Shown: positions 8,601-16,967, numbered from the stretch's first letter. The stretch is 43,511 nucleotides of DNA from an uncultured Acetatifactor sp. (GCA_910585665.1 CAJUFI010000033.1:1-43511); one strand, 5' to 3'. The notes: generated from the letters alone by a model not told the origin. Numbers and translations are program-made.

Positions 8601-10220
8601 ACACCGGGCGTGTCCCTGATCTCTCCGCCGCCCCACCACGATATCTATTCCATCGAGGATCTGGCACAACTGATTTACGATTTGAAGAACGCAAATAAAA
8701 ATGCACGGATTTCCGTGAAATTAGTGTCGGAAGCGGGCGTGGGGACTGTGGCGGCCGGTGTGGCCAAAGCCGGTGCCCAGGTGATTCTGGTATCCGGCTA
8801 CGACGGAGGGACAGGCGCAGCGCCCGGGAGTTCCATCCACAATGCGGGCCTGCCCTGGGAACTGGGCCTGGCGGAGACCCATCAGACATTGATTCAGAAC
8901 GGGCTCAGGAACAAGGTGCGCATTGAGACGGACGGCAAGCTGATGAGCGGCCGGGACGTGGCCATCGCCGCCATCCTGGGGGCGGAGGAATTCGGCTTTG
9001 CCACAGCGCCCTTGGTGACGCTGGGATGCGTCATGATGCGGGTCTGCAACCTGGACACCTGTCCTGTGGGCATAGCTACCCAGAATCCGGAGCTTCGGAA
9101 ACATTTCAGAGGCAAGCCGGAGTATGTGGAGAATTTCATGAGATTTATTGCCCGGGAACTGCGGGAATACATGTCCAGACTGGGCGTGCGGACTGTGGAT
9201 GAGCTGGTAGGCCGCACGGATCTGCTGAAGGTGCGGGAGGATCTGGATGAGCATCAGAGGAAGATAGACCTGACCCGGATTTTGGACAATCCTTACGAGG
9301 GCTCCGGACAGAAAGTGACTTTCGACCCGGAACAGGTATATGATTTTGAACTGGAAAAGACCCTGGACGAGAAAGTCCTGTTAAAACAGCTGAAGAAAGA
9401 CATCGAGACCGGAAAGGGAAGAAGCCTGGAGATAGACGTGTCTAACACCGATCGGGCGTTGGGCGCCATTCTGGGAAGCGAGATTACCAGAATCCTGGGA
9501 GATGATCTGGAGGAAGATTTCTACCGGGTGCTGTGCAGAGGTGCGGGCGGCCAGTCCTTCGGTGCGTTCATCCCCAGGGGGCTGACGCTGGAGCTGGCGG
9601 GAGAGAGCAACGACTATTTCGGCAAGGGCCTTTCCGGCGGCAAGCTGATTGTATATCCGCCCAGGGGCAGCCGCTTCCAGGCATCCGAGAACATCATCAT
9701 CGGCAATGTGGCCCTGTACGGAGCCACCAGCGGCAAGGCTTTCATAAACGGCGTGGCCGGGGAGCGCTTCTGCGTGAGGAATTCCGGTGCCACGGCAGTG
9801 GTGGAGGGCATCGGCGACCACGGCTGCGAATACATGACCGGCGGCCGGGTGGCGGTGCTGGGCGGCACGGGCAAGAACTTTGCGGCGGGCATGAGCGGAG
9901 GCATCGCCTATGTGCTGGACGAGGGCAACGACCTGTACAAGCGCCTGAACAAAGAGATGGTCTCCTCCGGGGAGATTGCTTCCAAGTATGATGTGCTGGA
10001 GCTCAAGGGCATGATCCAGGAGCATGTGGCGGCCACCGATTCTGCCAAAGGGAAAGAGATTCTGGAGCATTTTGAAGCGTATCTGCCGAAGTTCAAGAAG
10101 ATCATTCCCCATGACTACGAGAAGGTCATGAAGACGATCGTCCAGATGGAAGAGAAGGGATTCAGCCCGGAGCAGGCTCAGATTGAAGCTTTTTATGCCA
10201 ACACCAGGACGAAAAGTTGA
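5643..10220 (+). CDS. gltB: Glutamate synthase large subunit
   Basis: A 1525-aa full-length glutamate synthase alpha subunit. It makes two glutamates from glutamine and 2-oxoglutarate, using electrons passed from GltD. The N-terminal Ntn-type amidotransferase domain has its nucleophile Cys at position 23 (HDSCGIGAC), exposed after removal of the first 22 residues. A central domain (about 480-770) precedes the FMN-binding synthase domain (about 800-1190) with GGEDTERLTPG and KPGEGGHLPG segments. Cys1129, Cys1135 and Cys1140 fit the 3Fe-4S ligands. The C-terminal GXGXG beta-helix domain spans about 1250-1500. The start at 5643 follows AGGAG and agrees with the propeptide length. gltD follows 67 bp later. 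Confidence 0.97.
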   Translation: MFDAKREMPQSPLYSETFEHDSCGIGACVNIKGEKSRATVENALKIVENLEHRAGKDAEGKTGDGVGILTQIPHRFFSRVAKSLGVELGEEREYGIAMIFFPQEELRRNQARKMFEIIVQKEGLEFLGWREVPIFPGVLGQKAVECMPQVLQGFVKKPANVEKGLEFDRRLYIARRLFEQSSEDTYVVSFSSRTIVYKGMFLVGQLRTFYADLQSPDFESAIAMVHSRFSTNTNPSWERAHPNRLMVHNGEINTIRGNADKMLAREENMASEFLKGQMHKVLPAIGRAGSDSAMLDNALEFLVMSGMELPLAVMIAIPEPWDNDRTMSQSKRDFYQYYATMMEPWDGPASILFSDGDIMGAVLDRNGLRPSRYMITEDDTLILSSEVGVLDIEPAKIRSKERLHPGKMLLVDTIQGKVISDEELKENYASRQPYGQWLDNNLVFLKDLTIPNKRVPEYSCEERQRMQKAFGYTYDELKTGILPMAKNGAEAIAAMGVDTPLPVLSKSYHPLFHYFKQMFAQVTNPPIDAIREEIVTSTSVYIGTEGNILEESPKNCNVLRVNNPILTNTDLLKIKNMKAEGFKVEVVPITYYKNTSLERAIDRLFVEVDRAYRDGVNILILSDRGVDENHVPIPSLLAVSALNQYLVRTKKRTRVALILESGEPREVHHFAALLGYGACAVNPYLALETIKELIEESLLDKDYYAAVNDYNNAVLHGIVKIASKMGISTLQSYQGSRIFEAIGIDLEVIRKYFSNTVCRVGGITLKDIERQVDRLHSQAFDPLGLGSDLTLDSPGHHKMRSGGDEHLYNPATIHMLQESTRRGDYAMFKKYTAMVKMEGEHSMEGGHSVRNLRGLLDFRYPAKGVPLEEVEPVESIVTRFKTGAMSYGSISKEAHETLAIAMNRLHGKSNSGEGGEDTERLTPGPDGLDRCSAIKQVASGRFGVTSRYLVSAREIQIKMAQGAKPGEGGHLPGRKVYPWIARTRHSTPGVSLISPPPHHDIYSIEDLAQLIYDLKNANKNARISVKLVSEAGVGTVAAGVAKAGAQVILVSGYDGGTGAAPGSSIHNAGLPWELGLAETHQTLIQNGLRNKVRIETDGKLMSGRDVAIAAILGAEEFGFATAPLVTLGCVMMRVCNLDTCPVGIATQNPELRKHFRGKPEYVENFMRFIARELREYMSRLGVRTVDELVGRTDLLKVREDLDEHQRKIDLTRILDNPYEGSGQKVTFDPEQVYDFELEKTLDEKVLLKQLKKDIETGKGRSLEIDVSNTDRALGAILGSEITRILGDDLEEDFYRVLCRGAGGQSFGAFIPRGLTLELAGESNDYFGKGLSGGKLIVYPPRGSRFQASENIIIGNVALYGATSGKAFINGVAGERFCVRNSGATAVVEGIGDHGCEYMTGGRVAVLGGTGKNFAAGMSGGIAYVLDEGNDLYKRLNKEMVSSGEIASKYDVLELKGMIQEHVAATDSAKGKEILEHFEAYLPKFKKIIPHDYEKVMKTIVQMEEKGFSPEQAQIEAFYANTRTKS

Positions 10221-10287
10221 TCGTTTCGTCCCGAAAGTACGCAAAAGAGGTGTATTTTCAGAAAAAAAGCATGGAGGAGTGAGGAAA

Positions 10288-11781
10288 ATGGGAAAACCCA
10301 CCGGTTTTATGGAATATGAGCGGGAAGTGAGCAAGGCCCAGGGGCCTTTGGAGCGGATTCGGCATTTTAATGAGTTTCATGAGCATCTGCCCCGGGAGAA
10401 GCAGCAGCTTCAGGGGGCGCGGTGCATGGAGTGCGGGGTGCCGTTCTGTCAGTCTGGGATGATGCTGTGCGGCATGGCCAGCGGGTGCCCGCTCCACAAT
10501 CTGGTTCCGGAGTGGAATGACCTGGTTTACACCGGGAACTGGAAACAGGCTTACCAGAGACTGAAGAAGACCAACAGTTTCCCGGAGTTCACTTCCCGGG
10601 TGTGTCCGGCTTTGTGCGAAGCGGCCTGTACCTGTGGGCTGAACGGGGAGCCCGTGTCCACCAGGGAGAATGAGTATGCCATCATAGAATATGCCTATGA
10701 GCAGGGCTATGCCGGCCCCCAGCCGCCCAAGGTGCGCACCGGGAAGAAGGTGGCGGTGGTGGGAAGCGGGCCCGCAGGTCTGGCAGCGGCGGATCTGCTG
10801 AACAGAAGGGGCCATTGGGTGACGGTGTATGAGCGTTTTGACCGCATCGGCGGACTATTGATGTACGGGATTCCCAACATGAAGCTGGAGAAGCGTGTGG
10901 TGGACAGGAAGCGCAGAGTGATGGAAGAGGAGGGAGTGGCCTTCGTCACTGGCGCAGACATAGGCAGAGACGTGAAAGCCGAGCAGCTGATCCGGGAATA
11001 CGACCGGGTGGTCCTGGCCTGCGGCGCGTCCAATCCAAGGGACATCAAAGCTCCCGGGAGGGATGCCCAGGGGATTTATTTTGCGGTGGATTTTCTGCGG
11101 GCCAATACCAGGAGCTTGCTGGATTCAAAGTTTACGGACGGTCAGTATGTGGATGTAAAAGACAAAAATGTAGTCATAATCGGCGGCGGAGACACAGGGA
11201 ACGATTGTGTGGGCACGGCTGTCCGACACGGGGCCAAGAGCGTGGTCCAGATTGAGATGATGCCCAAAGCGCCGGATAAGCGGGCGGAAGACAATCCCTG
11301 GCCGGAATGGCCCAAAGTCTGCAAGACGGATTACGGCCAACAGGAAGCCATTGCGGTGTACGGGCATGACCCCAGAATCTACGAGTCCACAGTGAAGGAA
11401 TTCGTGAAGGACAAGGAGGGGAAGCTGACAGCAGTGAAAATCGTGAAGCTTTCCTGGGAGAAGGACGCTGCTGCCGGGCGCATGAACAGGAAAGAGGTAC
11501 CAGACAGTGAGCAGACGCTTCCCGCGGATATCGTGCTGATTGCCGCCGGGTTCCTGGGGGCCCAGAAGTATGTGGCGGAAGCCTTCGGCGTGGAGCTGAA
11601 CGAGCGCACCAATGTGAAGACCGAACCTGGGCAGTACCGGACCAGCAAGGAGAACGTGTTCGTCACCGGAGACATGCACCGGGGCCAGTCGCTGGTGGTC
11701 TGGGCCATCAGAGAAGGCCGGGAAGCCGCAAAGGCCGTGGACGAGAGCCTGATGGGATACTCCGGGCTGACGGTGCAGTGA
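10288..11781 (+). CDS. gltD: Glutamate synthase small subunit
   Basis: A 497-aa NADPH-dependent flavoprotein that feeds electrons to GltB. The N-terminal ~150 residues carry the Cys-rich 4Fe-4S region (CMECGVPFC, CGMASGCP, then CPALCEAAC). Two dinucleotide-binding loops follow: VAVVGSGPAGLAAADLL for FAD and VVIIGGGDTGNDC for NADPH, and a C-terminal FVTGDMHRGQSLVVWAI segment completes the FAD site. The start at 10288 follows GGAGG and GAGGAAA; an in-frame upstream start would overlap gltB. Length and domain order are typical of bacterial GltD. It is co-transcribed with gltB. Confidence 0.97.
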   Translation: MGKPTGFMEYEREVSKAQGPLERIRHFNEFHEHLPREKQQLQGARCMECGVPFCQSGMMLCGMASGCPLHNLVPEWNDLVYTGNWKQAYQRLKKTNSFPEFTSRVCPALCEAACTCGLNGEPVSTRENEYAIIEYAYEQGYAGPQPPKVRTGKKVAVVGSGPAGLAAADLLNRRGHWVTVYERFDRIGGLLMYGIPNMKLEKRVVDRKRRVMEEEGVAFVTGADIGRDVKAEQLIREYDRVVLACGASNPRDIKAPGRDAQGIYFAVDFLRANTRSLLDSKFTDGQYVDVKDKNVVIIGGGDTGNDCVGTAVRHGAKSVVQIEMMPKAPDKRAEDNPWPEWPKVCKTDYGQQEAIAVYGHDPRIYESTVKEFVKDKEGKLTAVKIVKLSWEKDAAAGRMNRKEVPDSEQTLPADIVLIAAGFLGAQKYVAEAFGVELNERTNVKTEPGQYRTSKENVFVTGDMHRGQSLVVWAIREGREAAKAVDESLMGYSGLTVQ

Positions 11782-11886
11782 AATGCCTGGGGCGGAGCCT
11801 GAAAAATGACATCAGCGTCACATGATTTGAAAATGACATTAATGCCATAAATGAAAATACATAGGGGTACCATGCACAAAAATCAA

Positions 11887-11915
11887 TAGACGGTTCAGGG
11901 AAAATGTGCTAAGAT
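11887..11915 (+). promoter_or_regulatory. Possible promoter for the double GNAT gene
   Basis: TAGACG (11887-11892), 17-bp spacer, TAAGAT (11910-11915). It is followed by a short direct repeat, ACAGCTAAGAAAT then ACAGCCAAGAAAT, and a leader of about 150 nt before the start at 12076. The elements match consensus only partly. Confidence 0.35.
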
Positions 11916-12075
11916 TTCTACAGCTAAGAAATTTACAGCCAAGAAATCGGCGGCATGCCGGGTGGATAGCTATGGCAAGGACAGTCGGCATCCGGCACCA
12001 GGACTTTGGGGCGGTCATCAGAGTGCATTCAGACGGCAGACGGATTGGCAGAATTTGCAGGGAGGGATTGTTATC

Positions 12076-13002
12076 ATGATAAGGCCAGTCTATGAAAAGG
12101 AACTTTCGGAATGCGCAGACATCATACGGCGCAGCTTTCTCACAGTGGCGGAAGAATTCGGCATCACGGCGGAAAATGCCCCCAGATTCACGGCATTCGC
12201 CACCACCATAGAGCGCCTGGAGCAGCAGTGCCGGGAAGAGCGTCCCATGCTGGTCTATGTGGACGAAGAGGGGAGGATTCTGGGATACTATTCCCTTGGT
12301 ATACAGGAGGACGGTTCCTGTGAGCTGAACAATCTCTGCGTCTTGCCGGAGCACAGGCATGGGAAAATCGGAGAGAAGCTGCTGAAATCTGCGCTGATGT
12401 GCGCTGCCTCTTATGGGTGCGGCAGACTGCAGGCCGGCATTGTGGAAGAGAATGCCCGTCTGCGGAAATGGTATGAGAAACTGGGATTCGTGCACACAGG
12501 GACGCAGAAATACGATTTCTTCCCATTTACCTGCGGCTATCTGGAGCGTCTGCTGCAATTTGCTTTTTATGATGTGGAATTCATGACGGACGGAGAGATT
12601 CTGCTGATGCTGGACAAAAAGGTGGAAGGAAATCGGGAACAGCGCTGGCTTCCGTCCTACCATTACACCATCTGTGACAAGGCGGGTCATAAAATGGGAA
12701 ACTGCGATCTGCGCATAGGCTACAGCAAGGGCCTGTACTACGGAGGGCACATCGGCTACCGCGTGGAGGAGCCTTACCGGGGAAACCACTATGCGGGCAA
12801 GGCGTGCTTCTTGTTGTTCCAGCTGGCGAAGCGGCATGGGATGGATTACCTGATCATCACCTGCAATCCGGAGAACATGCCTTCCCGGAAGACCTGTGAA
12901 TATGCAGGGGGCGTCCTGCTGGATATCGTGGATCTGCCTGAGGACAACGACATGCGGCTGGAGGGCGAGACCCGAAAGTGCATCTATGAGTTTCGGTTAT
13001 AG
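12076..13002 (+). CDS. Tandem-domain GNAT N-acetyltransferase
   Basis: A 308-aa protein with two acetyl-CoA-dependent GNAT folds. Domain 1 (about 1-160) has the motif A region LNNLCVLPEHRHGKIGEKLL, where R/H-x-x-G-x-I/G binds the CoA pyrophosphate, and ends in NARLRKWYEKLGFVHTG. Domain 2 (about 165-308) has GYRVEEPYRGNHYAGKAC, a second motif A, and NPENMPSRKTCEYAGG. The start at 12076 has GGGAGGG nine bases upstream and begins MIRPVYEKE, a usual GNAT opening. Such proteins acetylate small amines, peptides or antibiotics; the substrate is unknown here. It is apparently monocistronic, with a weak hairpin downstream. Confidence 0.88.
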   Translation: MIRPVYEKELSECADIIRRSFLTVAEEFGITAENAPRFTAFATTIERLEQQCREERPMLVYVDEEGRILGYYSLGIQEDGSCELNNLCVLPEHRHGKIGEKLLKSALMCAASYGCGRLQAGIVEENARLRKWYEKLGFVHTGTQKYDFFPFTCGYLERLLQFAFYDVEFMTDGEILLMLDKKVEGNREQRWLPSYHYTICDKAGHKMGNCDLRIGYSKGLYYGGHIGYRVEEPYRGNHYAGKACFLLFQLAKRHGMDYLIITCNPENMPSRKTCEYAGGVLLDIVDLPEDNDMRLEGETRKCIYEFRL

Positions 13003-13062
13003 GAAAAAATAAGCAAGAACGATATATGGGATACAGTCATCTTTTCCGGGCGGCAAGTCGGT

Positions 13063-13090
13063 GCCATGGGCGAAAGGATGGCTGTTTTTT
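13063..13090 (+). terminator. Weak intrinsic terminator after the GNAT gene
   Basis: GCCAT (13063-13067) pairs with ATGGC (13078-13082), followed by TGTTTTTT. The stem is short, but the T run and position suit termination of the gene ending at 13002. Confidence 0.45.
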
Positions 13091-13134
13091 ATGCCTTTGC
13101 GGCGCTTCTCGGAGAGGCGGTCTCAGGATTTGGT

Positions 13135-13239
13135 TAGGAATTGTCGGAAAATAACTGATGCAACTTGTTTAGGAAAAAGCCCGGAAATACAAGGAAAACA
13201 GCTATAAACCCGCATCAGTTATTTGCAGACAATTCCTTA
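13135..13239 (-). repeat. Palindromic MITE-like repeat, full copy
   Basis: Starts TAGGAATTGTCGGAAAATAA and ends TTTGCAGACAATTCCTTA, with arms CTGATGC and GCATCAG and the inner segments AAGCCC and AGCT. TA is present at both edges. It is reversed with respect to the copies at 38 and 43 kb. Confidence 0.9.
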
Positions 13240-13330
13240 TGAAAGACTACGTAAAATCAGTATGACGAAAATAGATATTTTTGAACAGAAGAACCGGAGT
13301 GATATATAAACTACCATAAATCATAAGGAG

Positions 13331-13426
13331 ATGCCGGAATGGAAAGGGCTGCCGGTGGGCACCGTGGCGGCCTGCAGCGCTGTAGTAGCTGCTTTGGCCG
13401 CCAGGCGGCACCGGCGGGAGCTGTAA
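13331..13426 (+). other. Possible remnant or small peptide with sorting-tail-like end
   Basis: ATG 13331 to TAA 13424 encodes 31 residues containing LPVGTVAACSAVVAALAA followed by RRHRREL. An LP-x-x-G-like start, a hydrophobic stretch and an Arg-rich end resemble the C-terminal anchor of a surface protein. AAGGAG directly touches the ATG, too close for good initiation, so it is more likely the remains of a longer gene than a working one. Confidence 0.25.
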
Positions 13427-13432
13427 GGCGGC

Positions 13433-13451
13433 ATAAAGCCCCGGGCTTTAT
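13433..13451. terminator. GC-rich inverted repeat at the M28 gene end
   Basis: ATAAAGCCC and GGGCTTTAT form 9-bp perfect arms with a one-base centre. The repeat overlaps the M28 stop codon on the minus strand. It could end transcription from either side; no long T run is present. Confidence 0.4.
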
Positions 13452-14710
13452 TTGGATTCTTTCTTTTCTTCCCGGTTGAAATATTTATCCAGTTCCTTCC
13501 TGGTCTCCTCCGGCATTCCTTTCTTCACGGGCACCACTGCCGCGTTGGCCACGTCCCCGATGATCCGGACGGCGAATGCCACGTTCTTTTGCATGGCCTT
13601 TTCGCTGAGGGTGGGCAGCAGGTCGTGGATGGTATGTATCACGGCTGTGGAGGACTCCCGGCTCAGGCCCAGGGCCGGTATCTCCTTGTCGCAGAAAGGA
13701 GCGGAATCGCTGGAGTGGACGCCGAAGCCAAACGCCGCGGAATAGCCTGTGATTTTACAGTACTGCTCCGCGAAGGTCTGCAGCTCCTTCTCGCCGGTGA
13801 CAACGATTTTGTTGGCTCCCAGGGCCGTGCCGCACATGTCGAAGTTGAAGCAGAACACGATTTTTTCCAGCAGTTCTTCCTTCTGCTCCACATAGGCTTT
13901 GGAACCCAGCAGCCCCAGCTCCTCGCTGCCGCACCATAGGAAGCGCAGCGTCCTCCTGGGGGGATTCGCCGCGAAGTGGCGGAATATCGCCAGAAGCGCC
14001 GTGGTGCCGGTGGCATTGTCCCAGGAACCTGTCCCCACGGGGACGGAGTCATAGTGGGCCGTCAGCACGATGCTCTCTTCCTTCAGGTCAGTCCCCTGGA
14101 TCACGGCCAGGATGTTCCGGCTCTCCGGCTCTGTGTCCTCTTGTTCCAGAGTAAGGCGTACCTTCTCCGCTTCTTCCTGAATCAGCCACAGGGCGTCCGC
14201 CGCCGTGATGGCGAATCCCGGGATGAGTCCGATTTCGGACAAATGCTCCCGCAGCCTTCTGGGGTACAGGGAGACTTCTTTCTCCGGGAGATAATACTTG
14301 CCCTGCATTACCAGGAACGCAGATGCCTTGTGATCCACCAGGCGTTTATAGACCTCTTTGTCGGCGGGCTTGTTCAAAAGCACTGCCTTGCCCTCCAGGC
14401 TCCCGATCCCGGCGAAATCGATATCGGACGCATCGTCCAGATATACCAGGTCGCACTCCCTGTCGATGTTGCCTGAGCGTAGGAAAGGCACGCAGGGAAT
14501 CTCGCGTCCCGCAGCCTGCACGGAGCATCTGGCCACTTTCGCGTCGGGAATCCGGAAAGTCATGTACTCCCCGCGCATGTCCTCGCGCCCAGCCTCTTGT
14601 GCGGCCCGGTTGACTTCCTCCATGACCAGTTCCGCGGCCTGTTTCTCCTGTTCGCTTCCGCCCACCCGGACGAAGCTGAGCTCTTTTACAAAATCCATCA
14701 GTTCTTTCAT
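13448..14710 (-). CDS. M28-family zinc aminopeptidase
   Basis: A 420-aa protein with the M28 metallopeptidase core: LTAHYDSVP (zinc ligand H and D), SWDNATGTTALL (bridging Asp), WCGSEELGLLGS (catalytic and zinc-binding Glu pair) and a C-terminal HTIHDLL zinc His. A protease-associated-like insert (about 60-190) lies before the core. M28 enzymes release N-terminal residues from peptides. No signal peptide is seen, so it probably acts in the cytosol. The start at 14710 is served by GGAGG seven bases before. It stands alone, with two copies of the palindromic repeat upstream. Confidence 0.88.
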   Translation of the reverse strand: MKELMDFVKELSFVRVGGSEQEKQAAELVMEEVNRAAQEAGREDMRGEYMTFRIPDAKVARCSVQAAGREIPCVPFLRSGNIDRECDLVYLDDASDIDFAGIGSLEGKAVLLNKPADKEVYKRLVDHKASAFLVMQGKYYLPEKEVSLYPRRLREHLSEIGLIPGFAITAADALWLIQEEAEKVRLTLEQEDTEPESRNILAVIQGTDLKEESIVLTAHYDSVPVGTGSWDNATGTTALLAIFRHFAANPPRRTLRFLWCGSEELGLLGSKAYVEQKEELLEKIVFCFNFDMCGTALGANKIVVTGEKELQTFAEQYCKITGYSAAFGFGVHSSDSAPFCDKEIPALGLSRESSTAVIHTIHDLLPTLSEKAMQKNVAFAVRIIGDVANAAVVPVKKGMPEETRKELDKYFNREEKKESK

Positions 14711-14830
14711 GTTGTCCTCCTGTGCCCCCGCGCAGCGGCGGGAAGCGGATCTGCGCTGCTTTTGGCGGGCGGCTCCGTTCCCGGGCTGTATGGGACTGTT
14801 GATAATTATGGCTATGTCTCTTGTAGATTT

Positions 14831-14923
14831 TAGGAACGGTCGGAAAATAACTGCTGCAACTTCTTTAGTAAAACAAGGAAAACGGCTTTAAACTCGTAGC
14901 AGTTATTTGTAGACAATTCCTTA
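14831..14923 (-). repeat. Palindromic MITE-like repeat, shortened copy
   Basis: Begins TAGGAACGGTCGGAAAATAA with CTGCTGC, lacks the AAAAAGCCCGGAAATA inner segment, and ends GTAGCAGTTATTTGTAGACAATTCCTTA. It shares its final TA with the next copy. Confidence 0.85.
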
Positions 14924-15026
14924 GGAACTGTCGGAAAATAACTGATACAACTTGTTCAGGAAAAAGCCCGGAAATCAAACAAAAGCCGTCATGAACTCGT
15001 AGCAGTTATTTGTAGACAATTCCTTA
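14922..15026 (-). repeat. Palindromic MITE-like repeat, full copy in tandem
   Basis: Begins TAGGAACTGTCGGAAAATAA with CTGATAC and ends GTAGCAGTTATTTGTAGACAATTCCTTA. One arm position (A against G) does not pair, unlike most other copies. It abuts the preceding copy head to tail through a common TA. Confidence 0.88.
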
Positions 15027-15207
15027 CTACCGGACATGATAAAGCTGCTTCCATTATATAGGGTTGCCTGGCAAATTACAACCGGAATTTGCCGCTTTGC
15101 TTCCGGTTCCGGCCCGATTTCAGCGTCCGTTTCAGCATTGGCTATTTCTTCTGGCCCCGATAGATTCGTTTATTCTTCAGGGAATCCCAGGATTGCATAT
15201 CCGGCGG

Positions 15208-16017
15208 CTAACCCAGTATCGTCACGGGGCCGGAGATGACTTCCCGGGCCACGTACAGGATGCTGTCGGTCCGGGCCTGCATCGTCCATTTGACCAGGGT
15301 CATCTCACCGCGCTGGATTTCGATACAGGTGATGCAGCGGGGATGGACGCAGCTGCCGGTATTATAATAGAAGGAAGGCTCCTGGGGCAGCACAGGGCGG
15401 TGGGTATGCCCTGTGACCAGGATGCGGCGGTTGGCTTCCGCCCAGCTGCGCAAGGTCTCCTCGCACTTTTCCTTTACCTCGTAATTCTTGGCGGCGCTGG
15501 TGGGGTCCAGGAAGCCCAGATTTTCCAGGGGGTTCCAGAAATACCGCACCAGGAACCTGGCCAGGGGCCAGAGGGTGGAGTTCAGGAAGCTGGCCTGGTG
15601 GCCGTGGGTCAGGTACAGGGATCTCTCCGGCATGGACTGGGCGTAGAGGATGACGGCTTCCAGAAAGGCCGGGTTCTTCCTGCGGACTATGTCGTGGTTG
15701 CCATAGAGCAGATGCAGCCGCCCCTTTTCCTCGAACCGGGCGAACAGGCAGTAGACGTCCTCGTGGATTTCCGTGATATGGCGCAGCTTCCGGTTCTCCC
15801 ACAGCTCCTCCCCGTCCCCCATCTCGATATACGTAAAACCGTTCCTGTAGTAATGTTCCATCGCGGCATAGTACAGGTGCTGGTTCTTCAGGAAATTGTC
15901 CGCGGCGTTGCCCACGCCCCTGTGGCAGTCGCTGACCAGCACGTACCTGGAGCACTGACAGAAGGGCAGGACAAGGGCCTGGGAAAAAGCGCGGTTCAGG
16001 CGGCTTGCGGCGCTCAT
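15208..16017 (-). CDS. Calcineurin-like metallophosphoesterase
   Basis: A 269-aa phosphoesterase with the full two-metal motif series: SDCHRG (D-x-H), GDGEELWE (in the GD-x-x-E/D position), YGNHD, LTHGHQ and VTGHTHRP. The arrangement resembles the UDP-2,3-diacylglucosamine hydrolase/DUF-type branch rather than PPP phosphatases. Its ATG at 16017 overlaps the stop of the upstream DUF4474 gene (ATGA), so translation is coupled, and the longer upstream frame is not coding. Metal-dependent phosphodiester or phosphomonoester hydrolysis is expected; the substrate is unknown. Pairing with a membrane-anchored DUF4474 protein suggests a role at the inner membrane face. Confidence 0.85.
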   Translation of the reverse strand: MSAASRLNRAFSQALVLPFCQCSRYVLVSDCHRGVGNAADNFLKNQHLYYAAMEHYYRNGFTYIEMGDGEELWENRKLRHITEIHEDVYCLFARFEEKGRLHLLYGNHDIVRRKNPAFLEAVILYAQSMPERSLYLTHGHQASFLNSTLWPLARFLVRYFWNPLENLGFLDPTSAAKNYEVKEKCEETLRSWAEANRRILVTGHTHRPVLPQEPSFYYNTGSCVHPRCITCIEIQRGEMTLVKWTMQARTDSILYVAREVISGPVTILG

Positions 16018-16967
16018 GGCTTCTTCCCGCGCCGGGGGCTGCATCTGCGGCAGCATTTGGGGCGGCGGCATCCGTGCTTCCTGTGGCACCGCCTGTGGAA
16101 ACGGCGCAGCCGCATCAGTTTCCGGAAGCAGAAGGGAAGGTAGTGGTAAAGGAACAGGATGCGGTCTTCCGTACAGGTAAAAGGCCTGGTGACCCACAGG
16201 AACAGGCGGCAGGATATCCGGTTCAGGCACTGGGACAGTCTGCGGCGCAGTCGGGTCAGGAAGCCGTAATGCACATTGCACGGCTGATGAAAGGTGAAGG
16301 ACAGGCAGAGGTTCTGCACGGTGACCTTCTCCGCGGAACAGCCCGCCTTGCACAGGCCCCGGTAGAAGGCTTCCAGCATTTCCCTGTTGTTGAAGCAGAC
16401 CGTGGCTTCCAGGCACAGGTTAGAAGGCTGGGAGAAGACCCCCGGCAGAAAGGCCGTGAGCCACCAGTGCCTCTCGGAAATCCTCACACAGGCGCCGTTT
16501 TCCAGGCACAGCTGCAGGCCGCAGGACAGCATCTCCGCCTCCCCGACGGCCTGGAAATGGGCCGAGCGGTATTCCGTCTCGGACAGGAGCCTGTCGGCGT
16601 GGTAGATGCCGATTTCCGCGCCGGCATTGATGCCGTACTGGCCCTTCCAGAATTCAATCAGCCACGTTCTGCCCCGGTAGTTGAAATACACCGGGAGGGA
16701 GTCGAAGACCATCTGGAACCGGGGGGCCAGGTAGTCATAGGCCCAGGTGTAGCCCCCGGCCTTCTGCCAGGCGTCCACAGTGGAGGAGAAGAAGCCGCAG
16801 CGGCAATGATACCTGTAGCCGAAGGGTTCCGCAAGCTCCTCCAGAAGGGAGCATTTTTCACATTTCTCCATCTCCCGGATTCTGCGGATGATTTTCTTTC
16901 TGCGGAAATGGCCGAACAACATGCCCACAAGGGCAAGCAACAGTAAGATAAAAAGAGCAGCATACAT
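16014..16967 (-). CDS. DUF4474 protein with N-terminal membrane anchor
   Basis: A 317-aa protein. Residues 1-20 form one hydrophobic membrane segment followed by a basic HFRRKK stretch. A CEKC pair lies near residue 36. The DUF4474 core is clear: PFGYRYHCRCGFFSSTVDAW, then GYTWAYDYLAP, and WLIEFWKGQYGINAGAEIGIY (about 104-124). Function of DUF4474 is unknown. The C-terminal ~60 residues are unusually rich in Arg, Cys and His (for example RRCHRKHGCRRPKCCRRC), a tail that could bind metal or nucleic acid; this is inference. It is the first gene of a two-gene unit with the metallophosphoesterase. Confidence 0.8.
   Translation of the reverse strand: MYAALFILLLLALVGMLFGHFRRKKIIRRIREMEKCEKCSLLEELAEPFGYRYHCRCGFFSSTVDAWQKAGGYTWAYDYLAPRFQMVFDSLPVYFNYRGRTWLIEFWKGQYGINAGAEIGIYHADRLLSETEYRSAHFQAVGEAEMLSCGLQLCLENGACVRISERHWWLTAFLPGVFSQPSNLCLEATVCFNNREMLEAFYRGLCKAGCSAEKVTVQNLCLSFTFHQPCNVHYGFLTRLRRRLSQCLNRISCRLFLWVTRPFTCTEDRILFLYHYLPFCFRKLMRLRRFHRRCHRKHGCRRPKCCRRCSPRRGKKP

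Larger units (their letters stand above)
13003..13447. other. Intergenic region between GNAT and M28 genes
   Basis: This 445-bp gap holds a terminator-like hairpin (13063-13090), one full palindromic repeat (13135-13239), a possible gene remnant (13331-13426) and a GC-rich bidirectional hairpin overlapping the M28 stop (13433-13451). Nothing else was recognised. Confidence 0.6.
14711..15207. other. Intergenic region with two tandem palindromic repeats
   Basis: The 497-bp gap before the M28 gene start contains two head-to-tail copies of the palindrome (14831-15026). The rest (15027-15207) contains CCGGAA/TTCCGG inverted segments near 15090-15120 but no gene or clear promoter that could be supported. 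Confidence 0.5.

Noticed and set aside
16018..16416. N-terminal extension of the metallophosphoesterase by 133 residues
   Set aside because: It overlaps the DUF4474 gene on the same strand, is Pro-rich without family similarity, and a coupled ATGA start exists at 16017.
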